A DNA stretch of 6,878 bases, from assembly GCA_046343415.1 (NCBI GenBank), contig JBKDNL010000130.1:1-6878 (forward strand). Reading direction: 5' to 3'. The position numbers and the translations under genes are program-made. Below, piece by piece: positions 1 to 6,320 of the stretch. The DNA comes from JALHMQ01 sp020248785 (GTDB lineage Bacteria > Pseudomonadota > Gammaproteobacteria > Burkholderiales > Burkholderiaceae_F). The notes below the pieces were generated by a model. The model saw nothing but the letters and a program-made list of their open reading frames with translations, was not told where the DNA came from and did not search any database. Within the stretch, counting starts at the first letter, position 1; each line of letters starts with the position of its first letter.

Positions 1-1245
1 TTTCAGGTGGATGCGGAAAATCTGCTCGCGCGCCGCCGCGTTGGGAAAGTCGACGAAGAAGATCTCGTCGAAGCGGCCCTTGCGCACCAGCTCGGGCGGC
101 AGCGCGGAAATGTCGTTGGCGGTGGCCACGATGAGCACGGGTTTTTTCCGCTCGCTCATCCAGGTGAGGAGGCTCCCCAGCACCCTGCGCGACACGCCGC
201 CGTCCTGCTCGCCGCTGCCGACGGTGGCCACGCCCTTTTCGATCTCGTCCATCCACAGCACGCAGGGCGCCATGCCCTCGGCCACCGCGAAGGCCTGCCG
301 CAGGTTGCGTTCGGTCTCGCCGTAGTACTTGTTGTACAGCGCACCGAAGTCCAGACGCATCAGCGGCACGTTCCACTCGCCGGCGATGGCGCGCGCGGCC
401 AGACTCTTGCCGCCGCCCTGCACGCCAAGCAGCACCACGCCCTTGGGGCTGTCGGTCGACATGCCGCGCATCGAGTCAAGGAAGGGCCCGCGCCGCAGGT
501 TGATCCAGTGCTTCATGCGTGCCAGGCCGCCGACATCGGCAAAGCGCACGTTGCTGGTCTCGAAGCCGAGCGCCTCGCCGCCGCCCAGCGCCGCGTGCTT
601 GGTGGCCAGAACCCGGCGCAGATCGTCACTATTGAGTTCGCCATCAACGCGCAAGGCCTGCCGTACCAGCCGGCGCACGTCGTCTTGCTCCAGGCCCATC
701 AGGTGCAGGATCAGCGTGTCTACCAGGCCACGCTCGGCACGCGCCGTCTCACCCGACTGCGAGCGCCAAAGGTCGGCCTCCTCGGCGATGATCGACTTGA
801 TCTCATCGCGCGTGGGCAGCTGCGGCCGGAAGTGCGCCGCCAGCCGCAGAACCTCCGACGGCAGTTCCTCGAGCTTGGGGCTGACGAACACCAGTGTGCG
901 CGCGCTCTTGTAGTGCTCCAGCGCGATCTCGCGGATCAGGCGCACGTTGACCGGGTCCTTCAGACCCGGGTGCGCGTCACAAAATGCATAGACGCCGTTT
1001 TGCGGCGACTTGTCGATGTGCTTGAGCGCATCGACCAGGTTGTTGGTGTTGTAAATCGGGTCGTCGCGCGTGAAGCGCGTGATGCCGTCGGTGATGCTCC
1101 AGCGAAACATCACCTGCTGCTCCAGATTGCAGGCCTGGTGCAGCAGCTTGAGAATGCGCGGCTCCTCGTGCGATTCGATCAGGATGATCGGCACCCTGCT
1201 CTTGAGCAGCGAGGTCAGTTCCTTGATTTCTTCGCGTTCGTTCAT
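1..1245 (-). CDS. AAA+ ATPase, Ycf46-like, 3' end outside window
   Basis: The minus frame is open from ATG 1245 to the window edge (415 codons seen; the C-terminus is missing). The first ~130 residues resemble the N-terminal domain of Ycf46-type ATPases (IILIESHEEPRIL at 20-32). A classical AAA+ module follows: Walker A GVQGGGKS at 274-281, an aromatic pore-loop-like stretch YNKYYGETERN at 304-314, Walker B CVLWMDE at 328-334 with catalytic E334, sensor 1 around N377, and arginine-finger candidates R388 and R391 in RKGRF. All core ATPase residues are present, so it should hydrolyse ATP as a ring assembly, probably in the cytosol; no transmembrane segment is visible. The start is set by an in-frame TGA nine bases upstream (1252-1254), with a short AAGG directly before the ATG. 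The substrate is unknown. FtsH is unlikely because there are no N-terminal membrane helices in the part seen. The AAA+ call is firm; the Ycf46 subgroup is from recalled family features. Confidence 0.9.
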   Translation of the reverse strand, partial: MNEREEIKELTSLLKSRVPIILIESHEEPRILKLLHQACNLEQQVMFRWSITDGITRFTRDDPIYNTNNLVDALKHIDKSPQNGVYAFCDAHPGLKDPVNVRLIREIALEHYKSARTLVFVSPKLEELPSEVLRLAAHFRPQLPTRDEIKSIIAEEADLWRSQSGETARAERGLVDTLILHLMGLEQDDVRRLVRQALRVDGELNSDDLRRVLATKHAALGGGEALGFETSNVRFADVGGLARMKHWINLRRGPFLDSMRGMSTDSPKGVVLLGVQGGGKSLAARAIAGEWNVPLMRLDFGALYNKYYGETERNLRQAFAVAEGMAPCVLWMDEIEKGVATVGSGEQDGGVSRRVLGSLLTWMSERKKPVLIVATANDISALPPELVRKGRFDEIFFVDFPNAAAREQIFRIHLK

Positions 1246-1504
1246 CCTTGGTCACCACCGCCAGTGCAGGTGATAGCGCGCGCGGCCAACTGTAGCTTCG
1301 GCAACTACGCGGTAGGCAGGATACGGCAGGGCGGGCTGTTCGCCACCGGCGCAGCGCGCTGCACCGAGGTGACCTGAGCGGCGCGACGCCACGGGGCACG
1401 TGCCGAAAGCACACAGTCCCCAGGTCGCGCTGTGGACAAGCCATCTCGCTCGGGCAGCAGCAGACGCGCGCGCAATCCTGCGAGGCGGCCTGGGTCCGTC
1501 GTCA
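1246..1504. other. Intergenic spacer, no gene seen
   Basis: This GC-rich spacer lies between the fused purine enzyme and the AAA+ gene, both on the minus strand. Open frames cross it, but none resembles a protein family or has a convincing ribosome binding site. I found no clear terminator hairpin with a T run and no good sigma-70 promoter. It may carry the ATPase promoter, since 259 bp is long for an operon gap. Confidence 0.5.
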
Positions 1505-3277
1505 CTACGCGGCGATGCCGTCGAGCAGTTGCATGAACGCCCGCACCGCCAGTTCTGCGTCGTCGTTGCTCATGTCTTCGAGCGGGTTGTGGCTGATGCC
1601 GCCGTTCAGACCGCGCACGAACAGCATGGCTTGCGGCATGACCTCGTGCAGCTTCATCGCGTCATGGCCGGCGCCGCGGGGCATTCGGTGGATCGGCAGG
1701 CCCAGAGCGGCGACCGCCTGCTCCCAGCGCCGCTGCCACGCGGGCGCGCTCGGCGCGGCGGCGGCGCGCATGGTTTCCTCGATCTGCCAGGCCACGCCCC
1801 GCCGCGCGCAGATGGCCTGCAACTCGGCCAGCACGTCGCTCACCAAGCGGTCGCGCGCGGCGTCGGTGGCGGCACGCAGATCGAGGCTGAAGCGGCAACG
1901 CCCCGGCACGACGTTGATCGACCCCGCGGGCACTTCGAGAATGCCGACCGTGCCCACACAATCGGGCTCGCGCGCGGCGCGCCGCTCGACGTAAAGCACC
2001 AGCTCGGCCGCGGCAGCGGCGGCGTCGCGCCGCTGGCCCATCGGCGTGGTGCCAGCATGGCTCGCCATGCCGGTCACGTGGCCCACGTAACGCACACTGC
2101 CGTTGATCGAGGTGACGATGCCCAGCGGCAGGTCGAGTTCGCTGAGCACCGGGCCCTGCTCGATGTGCACCTCGACGAAGGCTAGGTAGCGTGCCGGATC
2201 GCGCTTGATGGCGGCGATCGCCTCCAACGTGGCCGGCAGCCCAGCGCGCCGCATGGCCTCGGCCATGCTGATGCCGTCGGCATCGCGCTGGGCCAGCCAG
2301 GCTGGATCAAAGCGGCCAAGCAGCGAGTCGGAACCGAGAAAGCCCGCCTTGTAGCGCTGCCCTTCCTCCTCGGCAAATGCCACGAGTTCGATGTCGTAGG
2401 GCAAGCGTCGCCCCGCGCGATGCAGCGCCCGCACGGCGAGCATCGGCACGAAGATGCCCAGCCGCCCGTCGAAGCGCCCGGCGTTGCGCACGGTGTCGAA
2501 GTGGCTGCCGGTCAGAAGCCGTGGCGCGTGCGGGTCCGTGCCGAAGTACACGCCGACCACATTGCCCACCGCGTCAACCCCGACTTCATCGAAGCCCGCT
2601 TCGCGCATCCATTGCGCCAGATCACGCTGGCAGGCCTGATGTGCCTGCGTGAGGTACGTGACGGTCAGCTCGCCATGCTCGGCGAACTCAGTGTCGCTGT
2701 GGCGCGCCAGTTGCGCTGCCAGGTCGAGCAGCGCGTTGCCCAGCTCGGGATGCAGCTCGAACTTGTCGTTCAGGCGAAGCTCGGCCACGCGATGCACGTT
2801 GCGCAGGCACTCGGCGAACTCCACGTCCGGATGATGTTCGAGCCGCCGCGCGAAGGTCGCGATGATCTGCTGCCGCGACAAGCCGGTGCCGCGCGGCCCG
2901 CGCACGGCAAGAATGAAAGGCCAGCCGAATTTCGCGTTGTACGCAGCGTTGAGCTCCTGCAGGCGCGCGAACTCGGCCGGCGTGCAGTCGGTGAGCCCCG
3001 CGCGGCCCTGCTCGTGCGTCGATTCGGCGGTGAGCGTCTGCGCCACCATCGCCTTGCCGGCCAGCTCCGGATGCGCGCGCAGCAGCGCAAGCTGTCGTTC
3101 GCGACCCGCGCCACGCACCACCTCCACCAGTGCGCGCCTGAGCGCGGCCAGCGATGAAAACGGCCGCCGGTCCGCCGCACCCTCCACCACCCAGGGCGAG
3201 TGCTCGTAGGTACCGGCGAGCAGCGCGGCGAACTGCGCCGGGCTTGCGGCGTTCAACTCGGCGAGGGTGAGCGGCAT
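1505..3277 (-). CDS. Fused OHCU decarboxylase / allantoate amidohydrolase
   Basis: The 590-residue protein has two enzyme domains. Residues 1 to ~165 match OHCU decarboxylase (UraD), which converts 2-oxo-4-hydroxy-4-carboxy-5-ureidoimidazoline to S-allantoin: AHPELAGK with the catalytic-type His69, the S86-T-H-E89-Q90 block and NAKFGWPF at 114-121. Residues ~175-590 are an M20-type Zn/Mn hydrolase of the allantoate amidohydrolase / N-carbamoyl-amino-acid hydrolase group: GSHFDT with H259, RFDG with D270, AEEEG at 302-306, VHIEQGP with H371, SHAGTTPM at 406-413 and SHNPLED with H563. The full set of likely metal ligands is present. Fusion to UraD makes allantoate the likeliest substrate, in cytosolic urate breakdown. 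The ATG at 3277 leaves a complete UraD domain; no strong Shine-Dalgarno precedes it. The nearest upstream gene is a dead Bug transporter gene. Other M20 substrates such as N-carbamoyl amino acids cannot be excluded. Confidence 0.9.
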   Translation of the reverse strand: MPLTLAELNAASPAQFAALLAGTYEHSPWVVEGAADRRPFSSLAALRRALVEVVRGAGRERQLALLRAHPELAGKAMVAQTLTAESTHEQGRAGLTDCTPAEFARLQELNAAYNAKFGWPFILAVRGPRGTGLSRQQIIATFARRLEHHPDVEFAECLRNVHRVAELRLNDKFELHPELGNALLDLAAQLARHSDTEFAEHGELTVTYLTQAHQACQRDLAQWMREAGFDEVGVDAVGNVVGVYFGTDPHAPRLLTGSHFDTVRNAGRFDGRLGIFVPMLAVRALHRAGRRLPYDIELVAFAEEEGQRYKAGFLGSDSLLGRFDPAWLAQRDADGISMAEAMRRAGLPATLEAIAAIKRDPARYLAFVEVHIEQGPVLSELDLPLGIVTSINGSVRYVGHVTGMASHAGTTPMGQRRDAAAAAAELVLYVERRAAREPDCVGTVGILEVPAGSINVVPGRCRFSLDLRAATDAARDRLVSDVLAELQAICARRGVAWQIEETMRAAAAPSAPAWQRRWEQAVAALGLPIHRMPRGAGHDAMKLHEVMPQAMLFVRGLNGGISHNPLEDMSNDDAELAVRAFMQLLDGIAA

Positions 3278-3445
3278 GGGTGGGGCTTCGGATGGGCGGC
3301 AAGCCGGGAATTTTATCGATGGGCTTGTGGTCGATACCTGGTGGCCCAGTTATGTCGTCGTTGGACGCGCTGCTGTCTTTGTTGCTCTTGCAGGGGCTGG
3401 GCAAAGGGCTCCGCGACGAGCAGTCGCGCGTTGGCCGACGGAAAG
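3278..3445. other. Leader region of the fused purine enzyme and scar of the Bug gene
   Basis: No gene is recognised here. It lies between the last visible Bug-like residues (near 3446) and the purine enzyme start. Minus frames continue for short distances, but none resembles the missing second half of a Bug protein, so a deletion endpoint should lie near 3446. The purine enzyme promoter may be here; I could not pick one with confidence. Confidence 0.4.
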
Positions 3446-3876
3446 TCTCAAACGTCTCGCCAAGGATGTGGCCGATCGAGCCGATGCCGCCCGAGCCATA
3501 GTTGACTCCACCCTTTTGCGTCCTGATCCAAGCGACCCGCTCCTGCATGTTCTTGACGGGCACGGACGGGTGCACCATCACCACGTCGGGCACCGTGGCC
3601 ACCTATGCCACGTGAACGAAGCCCTTGATCGGATCGTACGGCGTGGGTTGCAGCATCACCGGCGACCGCGAGATAGGCGTGGTGTTGCTCATCAGGAGCG
3701 TGTAGCCGTCGGGCGCGGCGCCGGCGACTTCCGTGGCGCCGATGGTGCCGCCAGCGCCACCCTTGCCGTCCACGACCACGGGCACGCCAAGTCTGGCCGT
3801 ACAGCGGCACGGCGATGCTGCGCGCCGCCAGATCGCTGGAGCCGCCGGGCGCGAAGGTGACGACGATGCGGATCGG

Positions 3877-3881
3877 TTTAC
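3877..3881. repeat. Target-site duplication TTTAC, left copy
   Basis: TTTAC abuts the left inverted repeat and is repeated at 4058-4062 just outside the right one, as expected from transposition with a 5-bp staggered cut. Confidence 0.8.
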
Positions 3882-3900
3882 CCTAGAAACCGCAGTTGTC
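3882..3900 (+). repeat. Left terminal inverted repeat of the MITE
   Basis: The 19 bp CCTAGAAACCGCAGTTGTC pair with 4039-4057 with two mismatches. It starts directly after one copy of the target duplication. Confidence 0.85.
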
Positions 3901-4038
3901 ATTGCTGCCAAACAGCGCGGATCGAGTGTTGGCGCGGCTTTCCGGGCAATTCCCGCGACTGCGGAGCAGTTCCAAACCGGTGATCGACCGCCGCTCAAAT
4001 TGTTCAGTCGCGACAGCGACTTGGTGCGTCTTGCGGCC

Positions 4039-4057
4039 GTCAACTGCGGTTTTTAGG
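4039..4057 (-). repeat. Right terminal inverted repeat of the MITE
   Basis: On the minus strand this reads CCTAAAAACCGCAGTTGAC, matching the left end at 17 of 19 positions. The TGA within it ends the broken Bug signal-peptide frame. Confidence 0.85.
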
Positions 4058-4062
4058 TTTAC
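4058..4062. repeat. Target-site duplication TTTAC, right copy
   Basis: This is the second copy of TTTAC. On the minus strand it reads GTAAA, part of the AGT AAA codons (Ser-Lys) of the interrupted Bug gene. Confidence 0.8.
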
Positions 4063-4149
4063 TGGGCCAGGTGTGCTGGGCTTGGGTCAATGGTGCGATC
4101 GCGGCCAGCGCGACGCAGGCAAAGACCGCTTGCAGCAGTGTTCTGGTGT

Positions 4150-4743
4150 TCATGATTCTCCCTGGAACGGTGGCGTAGATCCATGCGCTACACCAAGATC
4201 GAATGGCCGCTGCGCATCGAGAGTCCAGTTGGAGGTCTCAACGTGCTGTCCAAGCGATTGACGCCAACGCTTCCAACAAACGTCGACTAGCTTGCAGCCG
4301 GCGGGACCGGCGGCTCTCGCGAATACGGCAACCCCCGCTGCCCCGTTAACCAAGTCGTGGCCCGGCCGGTGCCTTTGAAGTACCGTCTGCAGCAATTGCG
4401 CAATGTGCCGAACGGTTGCGGCAGCTTCGGGGTAGTCCGCGCTCTTACCAAGCGTCGCAATTATCCATCCGATACCGGGTAGCCCGCTGTACAGCGAGGT
4501 GCTTGCCTTCTCAATAACCAATGCGTCATCCAAGCAGCTATGCAACGTCCCACGCCATTCATAGGCGTCCGTTACCTTCCACAGTGCATGCGCGAGAAGC
4601 GCCCGCAGACCATGGCCTGCGTTTACACCGCCTTGCGATGGGTTTGCGCTTAAGCGACAGTAAGCTTTTTTAAGTGCCCGTACGCAGGCACCGGTCGTCG
4701 CGGCGCTCTCTATGAATTGCAAGTCACTTACCCGACCTTTCAT
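4150..4743 (-). CDS. LanC-type lanthionine cyclase, truncated at the active site
   Basis: The 197-residue frame matches only the N-terminal half of LanC cyclases (usually about 400 residues), which add Cys thiols to dehydrated Ser/Thr to form lanthionine rings. Visible marks are SLYSGLPGIGW at 83-93, HDLVNGAAGVA at 129-139 (D130 in the position of the NisC catalytic Asp) and DLGVAHG at 182-188 (H187 in the position of the NisC catalytic His). Just after GVAHG the protein leaves the family and ends STPPFQGES. Those last codons are the 5' leader of the neighbouring Bug gene, and the stop overlaps the Bug ATG. The zinc-binding WCYG and CHG motifs are absent, so it should be inactive. It starts 7 bp after the S41-like gene, as in an operon. 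The start ATG at 4743 has only a distant AGGG. Family call from motifs; effectively a pseudogene. Confidence 0.82.
   Translation of the reverse strand: MKGRVSDLQFIESAATTGACVRALKKAYCRLSANPSQGGVNAGHGLRALLAHALWKVTDAYEWRGTLHSCLDDALVIEKASTSLYSGLPGIGWIIATLGKSADYPEAAATVRHIAQLLQTVLQRHRPGHDLVNGAAGVAVFARAAGPAGCKLVDVCWKRWRQSLGQHVETSNWTLDAQRPFDLGVAHGSTPPFQGES
4175..4183. other. Junction between the broken LanC gene and the Bug gene leader
   Basis: LanC homology stops right after the GVAHG motif (H187 codon at 4183-4185), and the following bases lead into the AGGGAG ribosome binding site and ATG of the Bug gene. A deletion or illegitimate recombination endpoint must lie within these few bases. The lower-GC island begins on the right side. 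Confidence 0.65.
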
Positions 4744-4750
4744 TCGCTGT

Positions 4751-6001
4751 TCATCGCCCTAAGCTTGTTGGAAATATCGAGCCTGTAACTAACTGCCTGT
4801 ACTTGTCCATCACTAATCCCGCCGTTAGTTGCAAGTCGAAGTCTTCATTTATATGAATGAGTTCGTTCGCCGTCGTTAGTCCGGCAGTCACTGATCCAAC
4901 GTGCGCGACTCTTCCTCGAAGAGCCACGAGGAGCATTTCGCACGCGCTAGCACATGCGTCACTAGTCCGAGCCACGACAGGAGTCTTCAAATTGGGCGCC
5001 CGTAGAGCAGGAAACGGTCGAACCAATTCGCCGCTATTCATCACCGCATTTCTCGAAAGAGTAACGGGAAACTCCTGCGCCCACGCGTTCTTGAACACCA
5101 AAAGCAAGCCATCAGGCAAGATTGGCGCAACCGCAGCAATCAATACTGCAACGTCACCCCCTGTGCTGTCAGTCAGGTCTAACTCGATCTTGTTCGTTGC
5201 CCGCAAGAGGCAAATTTGAGCGACGCGGATGTAATCTTCAACACCCTGCTCTGGTGGCGTCACCGGTAGCTGCAGTCGCGTTGTCCGACCTTTCTTCGTG
5301 CAGGACGGCAGCCGATAGTCATGTTCCTGTTGTCTAGATCGTAAGATGACAGATGAGTGTCTTGCATCGGGAAGCTGTTGTAGAACATAAAGCGCTATGT
5401 GGGGTAAAGGATCGAGTCCTGGTGGCGCCGAGGTCGCGATGAATAAGCTTCGAGCGCGCAATGTCTGCCAGTCAACTTCTTGTTGTCGATAATACAGGGA
5501 GCTTATTTTTGACAGTAGCTTATCTGCCGCAACAGCGAGCGGATTCTCGGATTCGGACTGCCGGGCTTCAACAATGACGAATCGCTCTTGGATTGATTGC
5601 AGCTCGACGTCGGAGGCTCCTTGGTTGAGTATTCTGAAGCGAACGCTTGTCGCTCGACCATCTATGAATGTCTGCGCCTTGCACCTCATGCGGCCCGAAT
5701 CAACCGGGTGGCATGGTAGACGCAGAGTGAACGATCGTAGGTCACTTCCTGCGAAACCGTGGACGAGTGGTCGAATATCTTCGCCTAGTTTAGCGATCAA
5801 AGATATCTCTATCCACCCCTGCTGGCCCATCGGCCATCTTCGCGACCATTTGACCTGCTTCCCTGCTGCAACAAGCTGAGGTATAGGCGGCTGCGCGGGA
5901 GCAAAGTGTGTCCATAACGATTCCGCGAGGGCACGATCGCTTGGCGCGAAACCCAATAGCGCAAATGCGAAGTAAGCTAGAAACCAGCGTCCTCTAATCA
6001 T
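4751..6001 (-). CDS. Secreted S41 family peptidase-like protein in the RiPP operon
   Basis: The chosen start, ATG 6001, gives 416 residues beginning with a clear signal peptide: MIRGRW, a hydrophobic core FLAYFAFALLGFA and cleavage after ALA at 24-26. An upstream in-frame ATG at 6088 would bury this signal and overlap the preceding gene. The rest resembles S41 (C-terminal processing / tricorn-like) peptidases: VDWQTLRARSL with LPDARHSS (H215) in the N-terminal part, LDLTDSTGGDVAVLIAAV near 274-291, DACASACEMLLVALRGR with the likely nucleophile Ser352, and GSVTAGLTTANE at 369-380. The end is somewhat shorter than many relatives. It should act outside the cytoplasm. ATGATTAG overlap with the upstream gene suggests coupled translation. 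Sitting between a peptide gene and lanC, it may trim the leader, mature the peptide or protect the host; this role is inferred. GC is visibly lower than in the flanking genes. Confidence 0.72.
   Translation of the reverse strand: MIRGRWFLAYFAFALLGFAPSDRALAESLWTHFAPAQPPIPQLVAAGKQVKWSRRWPMGQQGWIEISLIAKLGEDIRPLVHGFAGSDLRSFTLRLPCHPVDSGRMRCKAQTFIDGRATSVRFRILNQGASDVELQSIQERFVIVEARQSESENPLAVAADKLLSKISSLYYRQQEVDWQTLRARSLFIATSAPPGLDPLPHIALYVLQQLPDARHSSVILRSRQQEHDYRLPSCTKKGRTTRLQLPVTPPEQGVEDYIRVAQICLLRATNKIELDLTDSTGGDVAVLIAAVAPILPDGLLLVFKNAWAQEFPVTLSRNAVMNSGELVRPFPALRAPNLKTPVVARTSDACASACEMLLVALRGRVAHVGSVTAGLTTANELIHINEDFDLQLTAGLVMDKYRQLVTGSIFPTSLGR
5994..6001 (-). promoter_or_regulatory. ATGATTAG start/stop overlap coupling two genes
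   Basis: The ATG of the S41-like gene and the TAG of the 79-codon gene overlap within 8 bases. No good Shine-Dalgarno precedes this ATG, so re-initiation by ribosomes ending the upstream gene is likely. Confidence 0.65.
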
Positions 6002-6233
6002 CGCCCACGAAGCATCTGAGTAAGTCAAAACGGAAGACCGCGATCTGCCGTTGTCCGGCGCTCCACACCGCCACTGCTTCCTTCCCACACAGTGCCTCTT
6101 GCCTGATCAATTCGCTGAACGCTTCAGCCACTTCCCGGACATCGGCAGTAACTACTGATCGAACTGCTTTTTGGTTTGGGAAGCGAACATAAACGCGATG
6201 ATGAGTGCTTGCACATGAATTGAAAGCGTCCAT
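5994..6233 (-). CDS. Small protein of unknown function in the RiPP operon
   Basis: The frame encodes 79 residues that I do not recognise. It is soluble in character, without a signal peptide or membrane segment. An N-terminal VYVRFPNQ stretch, a charged Ala/Glu-rich probable helix (VREVAEAFSELIRQEAL, about 33-49) and a C-terminal IAVFRFDLL strand suggest a compact alpha/beta fold. Cys residues at 7, 49 and 74 form no obvious metal site. ATG 6233 is preceded directly by an in-frame TAG, so no longer start exists; it lacks a good ribosome binding site, and its initiation region lies in the 3' arm of an inverted repeat. It overlaps the S41-like gene by 8 bases and follows the peptide gene by 82 bases. 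Position suggests a RiPP accessory or immunity protein, without direct evidence. Confidence 0.55.
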   Translation of the reverse strand: MDAFNSCASTHHRVYVRFPNQKAVRSVVTADVREVAEAFSELIRQEALCGKEAVAVWSAGQRQIAVFRFDLLRCFVGDD

Positions 6234-6320
6234 CTAATCGCAGCCGTAGCAAGGCCCGGAAAGCGCCGGGCAACGGCAGGCCACGCGCCTGTTTTTTCAG
6301 ATCACTCGAGTGCGATTAGA
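6233..6320 (-). promoter_or_regulatory. Structured spacer between peptide gene and downstream operon
   Basis: The spacer is closed by a perfect 10-bp inverted repeat, TCTAATCGCA (6233-6242) and TGCGATTAGA (6311-6320). In the minus-strand transcript the 5' arm contains the UAA stop of the peptide gene, and the 3' arm ends at the A of the next AUG. Inside are a 6-bp hairpin GCCCGG/CCGGGC (6254-6271), a 5-bp stem CAGGC/GCCTG (6277-6291) and the palindrome CACTCGAGTG (6303-6312). Such a fold could lower expression of the downstream genes relative to the peptide, or mask the next start until ribosomes reach the stop. That function is inferred. Confidence 0.5.

Larger units (their letters stand above)
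3882..4057. mobile_element. 176-bp MITE-like element with IS1380-type ends
   Basis: The segment is bounded by near-perfect terminal inverted repeats: CCTAGAAACCGCAGTTGTC at 3882-3900 and, read inward on the other strand, CCTAAAAACCGCAGTTGAC from 4057 to 4039 (17 of 19 match). It is flanked by the direct repeat TTTAC. It encodes no transposase, so it would need one supplied in trans. The CCTAGA/CCTAAA ends with a 5-bp duplication resemble, from memory, ISEcp1 and other IS1380-family elements. Removing the element and one copy of TTTAC restores the Bug reading frame exactly (SKP-IRIVV). An internal 8-bp inverted repeat (3954-3961 and 4005-4012) adds some secondary structure. Confidence 0.85.
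3446..4153 (-). pseudogene. Bug/TctC-family periplasmic solute-binding protein, broken by MITE insertion, frameshift, nonsense codon and 3' deletion
   Basis: Pieces of one Bug (tripartite tricarboxylate transporter receptor) protein are visible in order. ATG 4153, preceded by AGGGAG, encodes a signal peptide (MNTRTLLQAVFACVALAAIA, then PLTQAQ) and WPSKP, then runs into an inserted element and stops at TGA 4042-4040 (37 codons). After the element the protein resumes with KPIRIVVTFAPGGSSDLAAR, a hallmark of the family. Near 3791-3793 the frame shifts (net +1 or -2), and LGVPVVVDGKGGAGG continues in another frame to FVHVA. An in-frame TAG follows at 3605-3603, where relatives usually have Leu, then VATVPDVVMVHPSVPV and VNYGSGGIGSIGHILGE. 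Similarity ends near 3446, about halfway through a normal ~320-residue protein. Such proteins bind small carboxylates or other organics in the periplasm. The gene is certainly non-functional; its ligand is unknown. Confidence 0.9.

Noticed and set aside
7..1377. Long plus-strand open frame of 456 codons
   Set aside because: It lies antisense to the AAA+ gene, whose minus-strand translation has complete Walker A, Walker B and arginine-finger motifs. The plus product is low-complexity with no family features.
1400..3157. Plus-strand open frames opposite the purine enzyme (1400-2185, 2420-3157)
   Set aside because: They are antisense shadows in high-GC sequence; the minus strand carries clear UraD and M20 motifs throughout.
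2688..3602. A 304-codon minus frame starting with Bug-like residues
   Set aside because: Only its first ~50 residues are Bug-like. The rest runs through the leader and then out of frame through the purine enzyme gene, so it is not one protein.
3267..3860. Plus-strand frame of 197 codons across the Bug remnant
   Set aside because: It is antisense to recognisable Bug segments and shows no family similarity or ribosome binding site.
4751..6088. Longer start (ATG 6088) for the S41-like protein
   Set aside because: It would place 29 unlikely residues before a good signal peptide and overlap the upstream gene deeply. ATG 6001 gives a normal signal peptide and an ATGATTAG overlap.
6277..6297. Rho-independent terminator on the plus strand (CAGGC-loop-GCCTG followed by six T)
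   Set aside because: The T run is on the plus strand, but no plus-strand gene lies upstream. The stem is only 5 bp, and in the operon direction the run is a leading A tract. Kept only as part of the structured spacer.
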